A stretch of 38,304 bases of DNA from Alphaproteobacteria bacterium (GCA_016124255.1 WGOB01000067.1:1-38304), one strand, 5' to 3'; positions 1 to 7,525 are shown, numbered from the stretch's first letter. Notes: generated from the letters alone by a model not told the origin. A program made the numbers and translations.

Positions 1-1072
1 CGGCGCGCGCCTTTTCGATCAGCGCGGAGGAGGGCGCTTTCTCCGGCGCGGCGGCGGGGTGCTTCTTCGCCGCGGCCAGTTCGCGCTGCGCGCGCGCCAG
101 CTCGGCTTTGAGCTTGGCGGGATCGTTCGCCTTCGCCTCGGCTTCGACGCGGGCCAGGCGCTGCTTGAGCGCGTCGAGGTCGAGCGGCTTCAGCTGCACG
201 TCCTGGCGCGCTTCGCCGCGCTTGGGCGCGCGCGAGGAGTCGAACGTCGTCTTCTTCGGGAACTTCGCGCGTTCGTGCAGCACGTCGCGCCCCGGTATCC
301 ACACGACGCCTTCGCCGACCTGCAGCGACGGCAGCGAGGCCTTGATGCGCTTGCCGGTCTCGACGTCCGCCTGGCCGACGATCCAGGCGTCGAGCGCGTT
401 GCGGTCCTGCACGGCGGTGAGCTTCATCGCGATGAGCGCATCGACCTGGCTCAACACCGATTTCGAAATCTCCGCGGTGCGCTGGGTGATGAGCCAGGGC
501 ACGAAGCCGTCGATGCGCCCGCGCCGCACGATCCGTTCGGTGATCGCGAAGAGCTGCGCTGCGCCGCCGTCCTTTTCGCGGATCGTTTGCGGCGCCCACA
601 TGTCGGCTTCGTCGAGCACCAGGTGCAGGAGCGACGCGCCGCCGGCGACGCGCTGCGCCTTCATCGTGGCGTAGAGCGCCTTGAGTGCGGCGGCGACGAA
701 GCGGCGCTCGCCCGCGGCCGTGCCGATTTCGGAGAGATCGAGGATGCAGCTTTCGGCCATCGTCGCGGCCGTCTCGCCGATCAGCGCGCCGGCGTTTTCG
801 GTGAGCGGCAAATCGCCGTGCGGACCGCCGAAGATGACGACGTTGAAAGGCGAGGCGCGCTTGCCGTCCGGCGTCGAGCGCAGGCCCCACCAGACGCCGA
901 GCGGATCGACGATGACGGCGCGCGCGCCGGCGCCCAGCAGGCGTTCGACGGCGCTGCCTGCGTTGTACGTCTTGCCGGAGCCGGACATGCCAACGAAGCC
1001 CAGGCGATCGTCGAGCGCGGCTTCGGGGATCGGGTGCGGTTTCAGGGCGATGATCTTCGTCTCCGCGTTCAT
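1..1072 (-). CDS. HerA/FtsK-like P-loop ATPase, 3' end cut by window edge
   Basis: The frame opens with ATG at 1072 and stays open for about 357 codons to the window edge, so the C-terminus is missing. A Walker A motif GMSGSGKT lies at residues 28-35, and a Walker B-like stretch LHLVLDEAD at about 149-157. A later TQRTAEISKSV segment resembles the sensor region of HerA/DUF87 ATPases. The last ~70 visible residues are Lys/Ala/Glu-rich and probably coiled coil. HerA-like enzymes are hexameric DNA translocases that often work with a nuclease, and this one is distal in the operon that carries the RecE-like exonuclease. The start overlaps the upstream gene by ATGA. The ATPase call is firm, but the role (DNA pumping, repair, defence or anti-defence) is inference. 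Confidence 0.75.
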   Translation of the reverse strand, partial: MNAETKIIALKPHPIPEAALDDRLGFVGMSGSGKTYNAGSAVERLLGAGARAVIVDPLGVWWGLRSTPDGKRASPFNVVIFGGPHGDLPLTENAGALIGETAATMAESCILDLSEIGTAAGERRFVAAALKALYATMKAQRVAGGASLLHLVLDEADMWAPQTIREKDGGAAQLFAITERIVRRGRIDGFVPWLITQRTAEISKSVLSQVDALIAMKLTAVQDRNALDAWIVGQADVETGKRIKASLPSLQVGEGVVWIPGRDVLHERAKFPKKTTFDSSRAPKRGEARQDVQLKPLDLDALKQRLARVEAEAKANDPAKLKAELARAQRELAAAKKHPAAAPEKAPSSALIEKARA

Positions 1073-1257
1073 GCCGCGCTCCGATCGACGCGGCGCGGGC
1101 GCGCCGGACACTCGCGGCATCGATACTCAGGCACGCCCTTCTTCGGTGTGTGGAACACGACATCACGGCCCCACACAACGCGATCGCAGCAGACGACGCC
1201 GACGCGCACGCCTTCGAGTGTGGGATACTCGGCAACGAGGGAGCGAAAGCGGGACAT
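1069..1257 (-). CDS. Small protein with a CxxC pair, function unknown
   Basis: This 62-residue protein has no family I recognise. The C-terminal half contains YRCRECP, a CxxC pair that could bind zinc, and the N-terminal half has two adjacent cysteines (VVCCDRV). It is sandwiched in the early operon: its stop overlaps the ATPase start by ATGA, and its start abuts the end of the repeat-protein gene upstream. That tight packing is the main argument that it is translated. Confidence 0.55.
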   Translation of the reverse strand: MSRFRSLVAEYPTLEGVRVGVVCCDRVVWGRDVVFHTPKKGVPEYRCRECPARPRRVDRSAA

Positions 1258-1985
1258 CAGTCGGCCGCTGCCTCACGGGGGCTGCGCTCTTCCATCGCCG
1301 CCATCTCCTCGATGTACGCCAGCGCCCACTCGTCCGGGATCGAGGCCGTGTTCTGCATCGGCGTGTCGGGATGCGCGCGATCGTGCAGCAGCGCATATGC
1401 GCCGGCCCAGCCGAACCGATTCTTGAGCTCCCATCCTTTCTCGCCGGCCATCGAAACAAAGTGGCCGGCGGTGCACATCGGCGTCTTGCAGATATTTTCC
1501 TCTGCGGGCGGAGCATCTTCCGGGCCCCAGGTGCTTTGTTTGTGGACTCGCGCCTTGGTGCGGAGCGCATCGCGCAATTGCGTGTATGGACGCTCAATGA
1601 GCGGGATCTGATCGTCAGCGAGGCCCGCGGCTCTGAGGTCGCTCGGCGTCCAGCCCTCGGCTCTGAGGTCGCTCGGCGTCCAGCCCGCGGCGATGAGGGC
1701 GCTCGGCGTCCAGCCCGCGGCGCTGAGGGCGCTCGGCGTCCAGCCCGCGGCTCTGAGGTCGCTCGGCGTCCAGCCCGCGGCTCTGAGGTCGCTCGGCGTC
1801 CAGCCCTCGGCTCTGAGGTCGCTCGGCGTCCAGCCCTCGGCTCTGAGGTCGCTCGGCGTCCAGCGCGCGGCGATGAGGTCGCTCGGCGTCCAGCCCGCGG
1901 CGATGAGGGCGTTGAACTGCTTACTCGCAAGAAAGTACAATTCGCGCTGCGAGAATTGGCGCGGCTCGGTTGCGGCGGTTGTCAT
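1257..1985 (-). CDS. Decapeptide-repeat protein with conserved Cys-containing C-terminal domain
   Basis: The start is the ATG at 1985, which has AGGAG about 8 nt upstream; longer in-frame extensions lack such a site. The protein has 242 residues. Residues 1-26 are a short lead-in. Residues 27 to about 126 are ten head-to-tail copies of a 10-residue unit, consensus L-[RI]-A-[AE]-G-W-T-P-S-[DA], the last one divergent. The remaining ~115 residues form a non-repetitive domain with CKTPMCTAGH and a Trp/Ala-rich helix region. Decapeptides of the type LRAAGFSAAE are known from proteins in many lineages and are thought to form a solenoid-like array; here Trp-Thr-Pro replaces the usual aromatic-Ser/Thr position. 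The function is unknown, though a protein-binding scaffold is plausible. Confidence 0.75.
   Translation of the reverse strand: MTTAATEPRQFSQRELYFLASKQFNALIAAGWTPSDLIAARWTPSDLRAEGWTPSDLRAEGWTPSDLRAAGWTPSDLRAAGWTPSALSAAGWTPSALIAAGWTPSDLRAEGWTPSDLRAAGLADDQIPLIERPYTQLRDALRTKARVHKQSTWGPEDAPPAEENICKTPMCTAGHFVSMAGEKGWELKNRFGWAGAYALLHDRAHPDTPMQNTASIPDEWALAYIEEMAAMEERSPREAAAD
1608..1907 (-). repeat. 30-bp tandem repeat array inside the decapeptide-repeat gene
   Basis: About ten head-to-tail 30-bp units share a GCTCGGCGTCCAGCC-type core (plus-strand reading). Several neighbouring copies are identical over the whole unit, which implies recent expansion or homogenisation. The unit length is a multiple of three, so every frame across the array stays open. 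Confidence 0.9.
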
Positions 1986-2013
1986 TCGCGTACTCCTATG
2001 AAGGCTGCGTTGT

Positions 2014-2340
2014 TCAAAGCGCCGGGGTCGTCTCGCGTTCGCTGCGCTTCGGCTCTCTCGTTTCGCCAAGGATGAATTCAACGTCGACCACAGCGCCATT
2101 CTCGACTTCGTCGAAGTGTTTGCAGAGCCAGACGTGCGCCGTCGTCATTGTCCGGTCGTTCCAGTCGTAGGGGCCCGCCTGGCCGCTGCCGCTATCGAGC
2201 CTGCCCATGATGACGCCGTCTGGCTCCCAGCCGCACCGGCGCAGCAGATATTGTTGCGTGCGTTCGTGGGACTCGGTTTTGAACGCCCACGCCGCAATGA
2301 ACGTCGCGCGGTCGCGAATTTCGATCAGCTTCACTTCCAT
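2014..2340 (-). CDS. Conserved phage protein of unknown function
   Basis: This 108-residue protein begins MEVKLIEIRDRATFI and has a good AAGGAG site just upstream. The mid region (YLLRRCGWEPDGVI) and C-terminus (HVWLCKHFDEVENGAVVDVEFILGE) look like a compact alpha/beta domain. From memory it resembles a family of small proteins scattered through phages and plasmids, whose members have no assigned role. It is separated from the repeat gene by only 28 nt, so the two probably share a transcript. Confidence 0.7.
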   Translation of the reverse strand: MEVKLIEIRDRATFIAAWAFKTESHERTQQYLLRRCGWEPDGVIMGRLDSGSGQAGPYDWNDRTMTTAHVWLCKHFDEVENGAVVDVEFILGETREPKRSERETTPAL

Positions 2341-2356
2341 CAGCGTTCTCCTTCAT

Positions 2357-2536
2357 TTACCGCCGACAGATGCACTCAATCGCATCGGCGAACGCCTCAA
2401 ACCCGCGCGCGACAGCAGCCAGGCGCTCGGCGTATTCCTTCCGCGCGGGCGCGGCGTCGTCGGCTTCGCGCCGGAGCGCAGCGGCCGCGGCAATCGCCGC
2501 CGCCTTCACCTCAGCGCGGGTCAGAAATTCAGTCAT
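2357..2536 (-). CDS. Small Ala-rich helical protein
   Basis: This 59-residue protein starts MTEFLTRAEVKAA; the start was chosen because AGGGGG lies upstream and the extended N-terminus is arginine-rich shadow. It is almost entirely predicted amphipathic helix (Ala, Arg, Glu) and ends CICRR. I do not recognise the family. Confidence 0.5.
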   Translation of the reverse strand: MTEFLTRAEVKAAAIAAAAALRREADDAAPARKEYAERLAAVARGFEAFADAIECICRR

Positions 2537-2579
2537 GGGGCCCCCTGCGTTTGGCGAGCGTCCGCTCGCGGATTGCGCG

Positions 2580-2801
2580 TCACGGCGCAGTCTTCGTCTC
2601 GATCGTCTCGCCCGCCGCGACCCGCTCAACGCGCACGCGCGCGACGCCGATCTGGGCGAGCACGCCGGCGAGCGCGTCGCCGGCGAGCGCGCCGACGCGC
2701 GCGTCGATCCGGGCGAGCTCCGCGCGCAGCGCCTGGCGGTTGGCGACGTCGTTCATCGTGAGATTGCAGGCTTTGAGATTGCAGGCTTTAGGACGCGGCA
2801 T
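2580..2801 (-). CDS. Small hypothetical protein with a duplicated N-terminal peptide
   Basis: A strong AAGGAGG lies 6 nt before the ATG at 2801; a GTG at 2804 is too close to it. The N-terminus repeats the peptide KACNL twice, encoded by a 15-bp direct repeat at about 2760-2788. The rest is a helical Ala/Arg/Asp-rich segment followed by VRVERVAAGETIETK. The 5' end overlaps the upstream gene by 14 nt. Function is unknown. Confidence 0.55.
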   Translation of the reverse strand: MPRPKACNLKACNLTMNDVANRQALRAELARIDARVGALAGDALAGVLAQIGVARVRVERVAAGETIETKTAP

Positions 2802-3048
2802 CACGTTCCTCCTTGAGTGAGCGGTGCAGCGCGTCGCGGCGTGCGGCGGCTTCGGCGCGGGTGCGCGCGCGGGTTTGCGTCGCCGGCGTCAGCACGGCGA
2901 CCGCGCGGGCGAGGTGCGCGCGCGCTTCGTGGCCGGCTTCGGCGTGGCCGCCGGTGACGCGCGCGGCGTCGAGCTCGGCCAACGCCTCGGCGACGGCGGC
3001 GAGCGCGTCATCCGCCGCCGCGCGGCGCGCCTGGCAGTAGACGCACAT
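2788..3048 (-). CDS. Small helical protein with N-terminal CxxC
   Basis: This 86-residue protein starts MCVYCQARRAAADDALAAV. The CxxC at residues 2-5 is followed by one or two long Ala-rich helices that end in a charged tail. Short proteins of this shape recur in alphaproteobacterial phages, but their job is not known. Two bases separate it from the upstream gene. Confidence 0.55.
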   Translation of the reverse strand: MCVYCQARRAAADDALAAVAEALAELDAARVTGGHAEAGHEARAHLARAVAVLTPATQTRARTRAEAAARRDALHRSLKEERDAAS

Positions 3049-3050
3049 CG

Positions 3051-3332
3051 CTATCGCCCGCGCCCGCGCAAGAGCGGCTCAATCGGGTTGTCGCCGCCCA
3101 GCGCAAAGCGGATCTGCGCGCCGCGCAAAATGGCGTCGTGATCGACGCCGCGGATGCTGTAGAGCATCGTCGCCAGCGCCGCCGCGATAACGTCGGCGTC
3201 CTGGTCTCCGAACGCGGCCACCCCGGCGAAGACCGCGAAGAGCGGCAACCCGGCCGGCTCGCCGCGCCCGCGCGACGCGCGCACCAGATCGAACGCGGCC
3301 TCAGCGATCGCGCCGTGGAGCGGCGGGGTCAT
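3051..3332 (-). CDS. Second copy of duplicated gene B, function unknown
   Basis: This 93-residue protein ends with AQIRFALGGDNPIEPLL, which matches AQIAVALSPGNPIDALL at the end of the gene at 5749-5907. The N-terminal two thirds differ in length and sequence from that copy. Its start overlaps the preceding gene (3329-3646) by ATGA, exactly as in the other copy of the cassette. The conserved tail suggests a docking segment, but this is inference. Confidence 0.65.
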   Translation of the reverse strand: MTPPLHGAIAEAAFDLVRASRGRGEPAGLPLFAVFAGVAAFGDQDADVIAAALATMLYSIRGVDHDAILRGAQIRFALGGDNPIEPLLRGRGR

Positions 3333-3646
3333 TGCGCGCGCCTGCGTTGTGAGCGCGCGAGGAGAGCGATCGCTTGGGCTTGGCGCGCGGCGGTCGTAGC
3401 GGTGGGCGCATTGACCCCGTCGAGGACGGCCGAGACGTAGGAGAGCGTCGCGTGGTGATCGAGATCGCTGGCGTCCTCGATCAGCACCTTGAGCGCAAGC
3501 AGCTTGTAGCTCAGCGGCTCATTGAGAAAACTCAGCGACAGCGCCTCAGCCATATCGTCGAGAAAGAGGCCCACGCACGCGCGCGCGGCGGCGGCGTTTT
3601 CCGCCGCGTCGGCCTGGAGAACAAAGGGACCGTCGCCTGTCTTCAT
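3329..3646 (-). CDS. Second copy of duplicated gene A, function unknown
   Basis: This 105-residue all-helical protein begins MKTGDGPFVLQAD; the start was placed where ATGA overlaps the upstream stop. Its core (LDDMAEAL, KLLALKVLIEDASDLD, LSYVSAVLD, VNAPT) is nearly the same as in the protein encoded at 5904-6224, at roughly two thirds identity by eye. The two are therefore paralogues within one operon. No catalytic motif is visible, and an adaptor or DNA-metabolism accessory role is possible. Confidence 0.65.
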   Translation of the reverse strand: MKTGDGPFVLQADAAENAAAARACVGLFLDDMAEALSLSFLNEPLSYKLLALKVLIEDASDLDHHATLSYVSAVLDGVNAPTATTAARQAQAIALLARSQRRRAQ

Positions 3647-4563
3647 CTGCGCACCTCGCGAGAAAGCGGGGCGTCCGGCGCCAGCTCGTCGCCGGACGCC
3701 CCCAAGTGTGCGCCGCCCCCCCCACTCAATGAAGAGTGCGGCGCGGGTGGGAGAGGGGGCTCGACCTCGCGCACCCACGCATTGAGCGCGGGCGAGGCCG
3801 ATGCGATGCGGAGCAGCGCGTCTGCATTCGCCTTGAACCAGGCGCGCGCGGTCGCGGCGTCGCCGGCGCGTTCGGCGAGCGGGCGCAGCGCCTTGGCGCA
3901 GTCCTGCAGTTCGCGCGCGTTGGCGTCGCTGGAGAGGAAGAGCGGCTCGGGGCGCGCGGGATCGTGGCGCGAGCCGCGATGGTCGACGAAATCGCCAGGG
4001 AACGTGCCGGACGGCCCCAGTGCGGGCGGCGCCGCCGGGAGAAGAGGAGGCGGCGAGAGCGAGGGATTTGCGCCCTCGCCGCCAGCCGCGCCGGACCCCA
4101 GCCCAGATTTTGGGCCAGCCCCTCCCGGCGCGGCGTCTGTGTTCGGTTGCGCCGCGGTCTGATTGAGCGCGACCTGGCGCAGCGGCTTGACGGTGTAAGG
4201 GCGGCGCTTGGCGCGCGTCGCCGTGAGCGAGAGCGTCATCGGCTCGGCGATCCCGCTCATGTGCGAAATGCGGATGCCGCCGACTTCGATCCCGCCGAAC
4301 ATCACGGATGGATCGCGGAAGAGCGTGAGGCGCTTCCCGACGTAGCCGGCGCCCTCGCGCCCCCAGACGTGCACGAGCACGCGGCGCATCGATTTGCAGG
4401 GCAGAAAAGGTTTCCCGCCGTCGCCTTCGAAATAGATCGCGATGGGCTGCTCGGCGCTGTACGACGAAACCCGCGTGATCGTGATCGTGATCGGCCCAGC
4501 GATCAGGTCGTCGGCGTTCAGCTGCTGGCTGTTCGGCGCGATGGTGCTTCCCAGATCAGTCAT
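3643..4563 (-). CDS. Conserved phage protein partnered with the exonuclease; possible ssDNA-binding or annealing factor
   Basis: This 306-residue protein starts MTDLGSTIAPNSQQLNADDL at the ATG at 4563, overlapping the exonuclease gene by 8 nt. Residues 1 to about 130 form a beta-rich domain (GPITITITRVSSYSAEQP, a KSMRRVLVHVWG segment, then FGGIEVGGIRISHMSGI). A Pro/Gly-rich linker follows and then a helical C-terminal domain. I recall similar domains beside RecE-like exonucleases in other phages. A beta-rich domain, flexible linker and acidic or variable tail would suit an ssDNA-binding or annealing partner, but there is no Rad52/Bet/Erf signature, so the role is inferred from context only. 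Confidence 0.6.
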   Translation of the reverse strand: MTDLGSTIAPNSQQLNADDLIAGPITITITRVSSYSAEQPIAIYFEGDGGKPFLPCKSMRRVLVHVWGREGAGYVGKRLTLFRDPSVMFGGIEVGGIRISHMSGIAEPMTLSLTATRAKRRPYTVKPLRQVALNQTAAQPNTDAAPGGAGPKSGLGSGAAGGEGANPSLSPPPLLPAAPPALGPSGTFPGDFVDHRGSRHDPARPEPLFLSSDANARELQDCAKALRPLAERAGDAATARAWFKANADALLRIASASPALNAWVREVEPPLPPAPHSSLSGGGGAHLGASGDELAPDAPLSREVRR

Positions 4564-5752
4564 CGATCTCAATCTCCCCGTCGTCGCGGCGTTCTTTTTC
4601 GGTCGCGGCGAGCGGCCAGTCCCAGGTTTCGATTTCCTGCACGCCGCCGCGGTCGAACCAGAGCTCGCCCTCGCCGAAGCGGTCGGCGAAATCGATGTAG
4701 GTCGCGATCGCGCTGGCGATCTGGCGCTCGGCCTCGTGCCATTGCCCGTCGCTTTTGCGGAACGGGATCGCGACGCCCGCCGGCGCGCCGCCGATGCGCA
4801 GGAAAAGCCAGTGGAAGACGGGCGGCGTCTTCACCCACGCGGCCGCGAGCTCGTGCAGCGCCGCGCGCGGATCGCGCCCGGCGGGGTAGGAGATATTCGG
4901 CGCGTTCTTGCCGGTCGCGTGCATCCACGCGGCGAGGATTTCGCCGGCGCGCGCGTTGTGCACGGCCTGCAGGTCAAAGCCGTTGAAGCCGGCGAGGCGC
5001 ACGCAATGCTCGCGCAGGCTCGTCCCGCGCGTGGGCGCACGGCCGAAGGTTTTGACGTCGGTGATCGCGGCGTTCATCGCGCCCCCAATCATCGCATCGG
5101 GCCGCGCCTTGAACCGCACCGGGCGGCCGTTGACGGTCTCGGTCCAGAAGATCGAGACTTCGGCGAGGCCGCTCACCAGCGGCGCGAATTGCGGATCGAG
5201 CCGGACGTAGCGTTCGAGCAGGCGCACGTACTGATCGTCGGCCGGGTGCAGCACTTCGCGCCCGTCGGTTTCCGGATCGAAGATCTCGACGCTCGCGTCG
5301 ATCGCGTGGATGCGCGCGATGAGGTCGGCGCGCTCGCCGGTCTGCTTGATCGCGTCTTTCTCGCGCGCGGTGAGCTTGCCGTCGAAGCTCGCCTCGATCC
5401 ACGCCGCGCGCTTGGCCGAAAGCCAGCCCTTGAGATCAGAGAGCGACGAGAGCCCGCCTTCGGGCTTGACGGTGTAGCGCGCTTCGTAGGCGGCGAGCCC
5501 TTCGAGGATCGCGCAATGCGCGGCGCTGCCGCGCAGACGGGTGCGATCCTTCGCGCGTTCGGGGCGGATGTAGAGCGGGTTCGCTTCGCTTTTCCAGGTA
5601 AGCTCCGCCGGCTCGGTGAGCAGCGTGCGGAACGCCGAGCCCGAGAGCGCGGGATCGCGCACGTAATCGTCCATCGAGAGGCCGACATAAATCCCGTCCG
5701 CGATCAATTCGCGCGGGCGGTCGAGCGTGTAGGGCGCGCGGGTTTCGCTCAT
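4556..5752 (-). CDS. RecE-like PD-(D/E)XK exodeoxyribonuclease
   Basis: This 398-residue protein has the arrangement of the phage RecE/exonuclease VIII-like (PDDEXK_1) family. LSGSAF lies near residue 37, GSAAHCAILE near 75-84 and GLAEVSIFW near 195. RPDAM follows at 218-221 and TDVKTFG at 231-237. The presumed metal ligands are E198, D219 and D232, with K234 as the catalytic lysine. Family members degrade one strand of dsDNA from an end, creating 3' tails for a partner annealase. Its gene overlaps the presumed partner (3643-4563) and the small gene upstream. The length and motif spacing look complete. Confidence 0.88.
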   Translation of the reverse strand: MSETRAPYTLDRPRELIADGIYVGLSMDDYVRDPALSGSAFRTLLTEPAELTWKSEANPLYIRPERAKDRTRLRGSAAHCAILEGLAAYEARYTVKPEGGLSSLSDLKGWLSAKRAAWIEASFDGKLTAREKDAIKQTGERADLIARIHAIDASVEIFDPETDGREVLHPADDQYVRLLERYVRLDPQFAPLVSGLAEVSIFWTETVNGRPVRFKARPDAMIGGAMNAAITDVKTFGRAPTRGTSLREHCVRLAGFNGFDLQAVHNARAGEILAAWMHATGKNAPNISYPAGRDPRAALHELAAAWVKTPPVFHWLFLRIGGAPAGVAIPFRKSDGQWHEAERQIASAIATYIDFADRFGEGELWFDRGGVQEIETWDWPLAATEKERRDDGEIEIDD

Positions 5753-5907
5753 CCCGCGCCCCCGCTCAGCAGCGCGTCGATCGGATTGCCGGGCGAGAGC
5801 GCGACGGCGATCTGCGCGGCGCGGAGGAGGTCGCCGCGCGCTTCTGCGCCCTCGACCAAACGCAGCGTATCCGTCGCGAGCGCTTCGGAATAGAACGGGC
5901 GGCTCAT
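5749..5907 (-). CDS. First copy of duplicated gene B, function unknown
   Basis: This 52-residue protein starts MSRPFYSEALATD at the ATGA overlap with the upstream gene and itself overlaps the exonuclease start by ATGA. Its last ~17 residues match the end of the protein encoded at 3051-3332. The N-terminal part is much shorter than in that copy. It is tightly coupled to gene A (5904-6224) in the same order as the other cassette. Confidence 0.6.
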   Translation of the reverse strand: MSRPFYSEALATDTLRLVEGAEARGDLLRAAQIAVALSPGNPIDALLSGGAG

Positions 5908-6224
5908 CGCCCGCGCGCCTTCTGCTGACGCGCCCACTCAGCGCGGGCGAGGAGGTCGATCGCTGCGGCCTGGCGCACGGTCGTCGGCGTCGTCGGGGAA
6001 TTCACCTCGTCAAGGATCGCGGAGACGTAGGAGAGCGCGGCGTGCGGATCGAGATCGCTCGCGTCTTCGATCAGCATCTTGAGCGCGAGCAGCTTGAAGC
6101 ACAGCTTCTGGTTTTTGAACCGCTGCGACAGCGCCTCGGCCATGTCGTCGAGACACACGCCGACGAGCGCGCGGGCGTCAGCGTTTTCGCCTTCGTCGGC
6201 TTGATAGATGTTCGGATGGCTCAT
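5904..6224 (-). CDS. First copy of duplicated gene A, function unknown
   Basis: This 106-residue helical protein begins MSHPNIYQADEGENAD. It shares the blocks LDDMAEAL, KLLALK-LIEDASDLD, ALSYVSAILD and VNSPT with the protein from 3329-3646. The start sits at an ATGA overlap with the upstream gene. Divergence between the copies is spread over the protein, so the duplication is not very recent. Confidence 0.65.
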   Translation of the reverse strand: MSHPNIYQADEGENADARALVGVCLDDMAEALSQRFKNQKLCFKLLALKMLIEDASDLDPHAALSYVSAILDEVNSPTTPTTVRQAAAIDLLARAEWARQQKARGR

Positions 6225-6547
6225 CGCTTGCCTCCCGTCGCGGCTTTGCGGGCGTTGGCGGCTTTCGCTTTTTCGCTCTGCGCGCGGGCGACGCCGTCGG
6301 GCGTGAGCCAGTAGAGCGTGACGCGCTGGCGCTTGCGGCTCGTGGCGCGCCTTCCTGCGAGCCCCTTGTCGCAGAGCGCGCCGATGACGAGCGTGTTGGG
6401 CGCGCCGTACCCGAGCGAACCTGCGCGCAACTCGTAGATCGTGCGCGCGTTCGCCTCGCCGAGCGCGCCCTTCTTCAAAAGCAGGATGAGATTGGCCGAT
6501 TGCATCGGCGTCAGCGGATGCGCGGGCGTGCGGGAAATGCAGGGCAT
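6221..6547 (-). CDS. Small winged-helix-like DNA-binding protein
   Basis: This 108-residue protein begins MPCISRTPAHPLTPMQSANL. The central segment (LILLLKKG, IYELRAGSLGYGAPNTLVIGALCDKGLAGRR) followed by RVTLYWLTPDGVARAQ has the pattern of a winged helix: helices, a recognition helix, then a two-strand wing ending in LTPDG. The C-terminus is Lys/Ala-rich. It is probably a small regulator or a DNA-bound accessory factor. TGATG couples it to the upstream gene. Confidence 0.6.
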   Translation of the reverse strand: MPCISRTPAHPLTPMQSANLILLLKKGALGEANARTIYELRAGSLGYGAPNTLVIGALCDKGLAGRRATSRKRQRVTLYWLTPDGVARAQSEKAKAANARKAATGGKR

Positions 6548-6855
6548 CAGCCGGCGCTCCGCTTGGCGCGGCATTTGTCGCAGCCGCAGGGCGCAGCGAG
6601 ATACGCTTCCATCGCGCGGCGCATTTCGAGCGCGGCGAGAAAGAGCCCCGATTTCGCGAGCGCCGCCTTGCGCTGCACCTCGTCAACCGGCGCGCCGGTC
6701 ACCGGCGACTTCACCTCGCCCTTGCCGATCTGGTTGAGCACGTTCGCGCAATGCTCCAGCATCGCTTCGTTCAGCAGCATGAGGCGCATCCCGGCGTCCT
6801 TGACGCCTTCCTCGTGCGCGGCGGTGAGAATTTCTGTGACGGCTTTCAGGCTCAT
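6547..6855 (-). CDS. Helical protein with C-terminal Cys cluster, function unknown
   Basis: This 102-residue protein starts MSLKAVTEILTAAHEEG at an ATGA overlap. It appears all-helical (LMLLNEAMLEHCANVLNQIG, ALEMRRAMEAYL) and ends in a CGCDKCRAK cluster that may bind zinc. No family is recognised. Confidence 0.55.
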   Translation of the reverse strand: MSLKAVTEILTAAHEEGVKDAGMRLMLLNEAMLEHCANVLNQIGKGEVKSPVTGAPVDEVQRKAALAKSGLFLAALEMRRAMEAYLAAPCGCDKCRAKRSAG

Positions 6856-7187
6856 CCCGCGCGCTCCATTTCGATTTCGTGGCAGCGCGCGACGATGGCG
6901 GCGTCGGTGATCGTCCACGCTTCGCTGGGATCGAGGAGCGCGACGAACGCGCGCTTGAAATCCTGGTAGAGCGCGAGCGCGCGGGCGTCGTCGCGCAGCG
7001 CATCGGCCAAGAGCGCCAGCGCCAGCTGCGAGGGGCCGCTTCCCAGATAGCCCCACTCGAACCCGCCGGGCGAATGGTTCGCGAGCTCGAAGCGCGGCGC
7101 CAGCATCGCCTCGATCTCACTGCCGCGCCGGTTCACGGTGACGCGCACGCGCCCTGTCGGCAGGCGCCGGCCGCGATAGGTCTTCAT
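6852..7187 (-). CDS. DUF6166-like protein
   Basis: This 111-residue protein starts MKTYRGRRLPTGRVRVTV. A central GGFEWGYLGSGPSQLALALL block is followed by YQDFKRAFVALL. The pattern of a basic beta-strand start, the GFEWGY-GSGP-QLAL motif and the Y-x-x-F-K segment matches what I know of DUF6166, a family common in phages and plasmids without an assigned function. It is coupled by ATGA to both neighbours. The call rests on remembered motif resemblance. Confidence 0.6.
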   Translation of the reverse strand: MKTYRGRRLPTGRVRVTVNRRGSEIEAMLAPRFELANHSPGGFEWGYLGSGPSQLALALLADALRDDARALALYQDFKRAFVALLDPSEAWTITDAAIVARCHEIEMERAG

Positions 7188-7525
7188 GCCGCGCTCCCTT
7201 CGGCGAATGTGCGCAGCGCGACGCAGCCGTCAGGCGCGACGACCACGCGCCGCGCGATCAGCGCCAGACGGTCGAGCTGGGCGGCGAGGGCGATGTCGCG
7301 CGCCTCGCGGGCGGCGTCGTCGAACAGGTTGGCGCATTGCGCGAGCAGGCCCTGCTGGGTCTCGATCGCGGCGATGGCGGTTTGCAGCTGCGCTGTCAGC
7401 TCGCCGACGCGCGCGGCGTAGGCCCGCTCCACCAGGCGCAGGCTTTCGAACGTCTCGATCTCGCGGCGCCAGCGGGCGAGGCTCGCGGCGGCGACGCGGA
7501 CGGCTTCAAGGCCCGCGGCGCTCAC
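7184..7525 (-). CDS. Coiled-coil protein of unknown function
   Basis: This 113-residue protein is mostly heptad-like helix (VGELTAQLQTAIAAIETQQGLL), with a short C-terminal beta segment RRVVVAPDGCVALRTF. No catalytic or metal-binding pattern is visible. It is coupled by ATGA to the first gene of the operon and to the DUF6166-like gene after it. Confidence 0.5.
   Translation of the reverse strand: MSAAGLEAVRVAAASLARWRREIETFESLRLVERAYAARVGELTAQLQTAIAAIETQQGLLAQCANLFDDAAREARDIALAAQLDRLALIARRVVVAPDGCVALRTFAEGSAA

Noticed and set aside
1608-1907. Possible CRISPR array because of regular 30-bp repeats
   Set aside because: The units are head to tail with no spacers and code for a peptide repeat.
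59-2075. Long plus-strand frames over the ATPase and repeat genes
   Set aside because: They are Arg/Ala-rich shadows. The minus-strand frame has Walker motifs, ribosome-binding sites and overlapping starts; the 30-bp repeat keeps all frames open.
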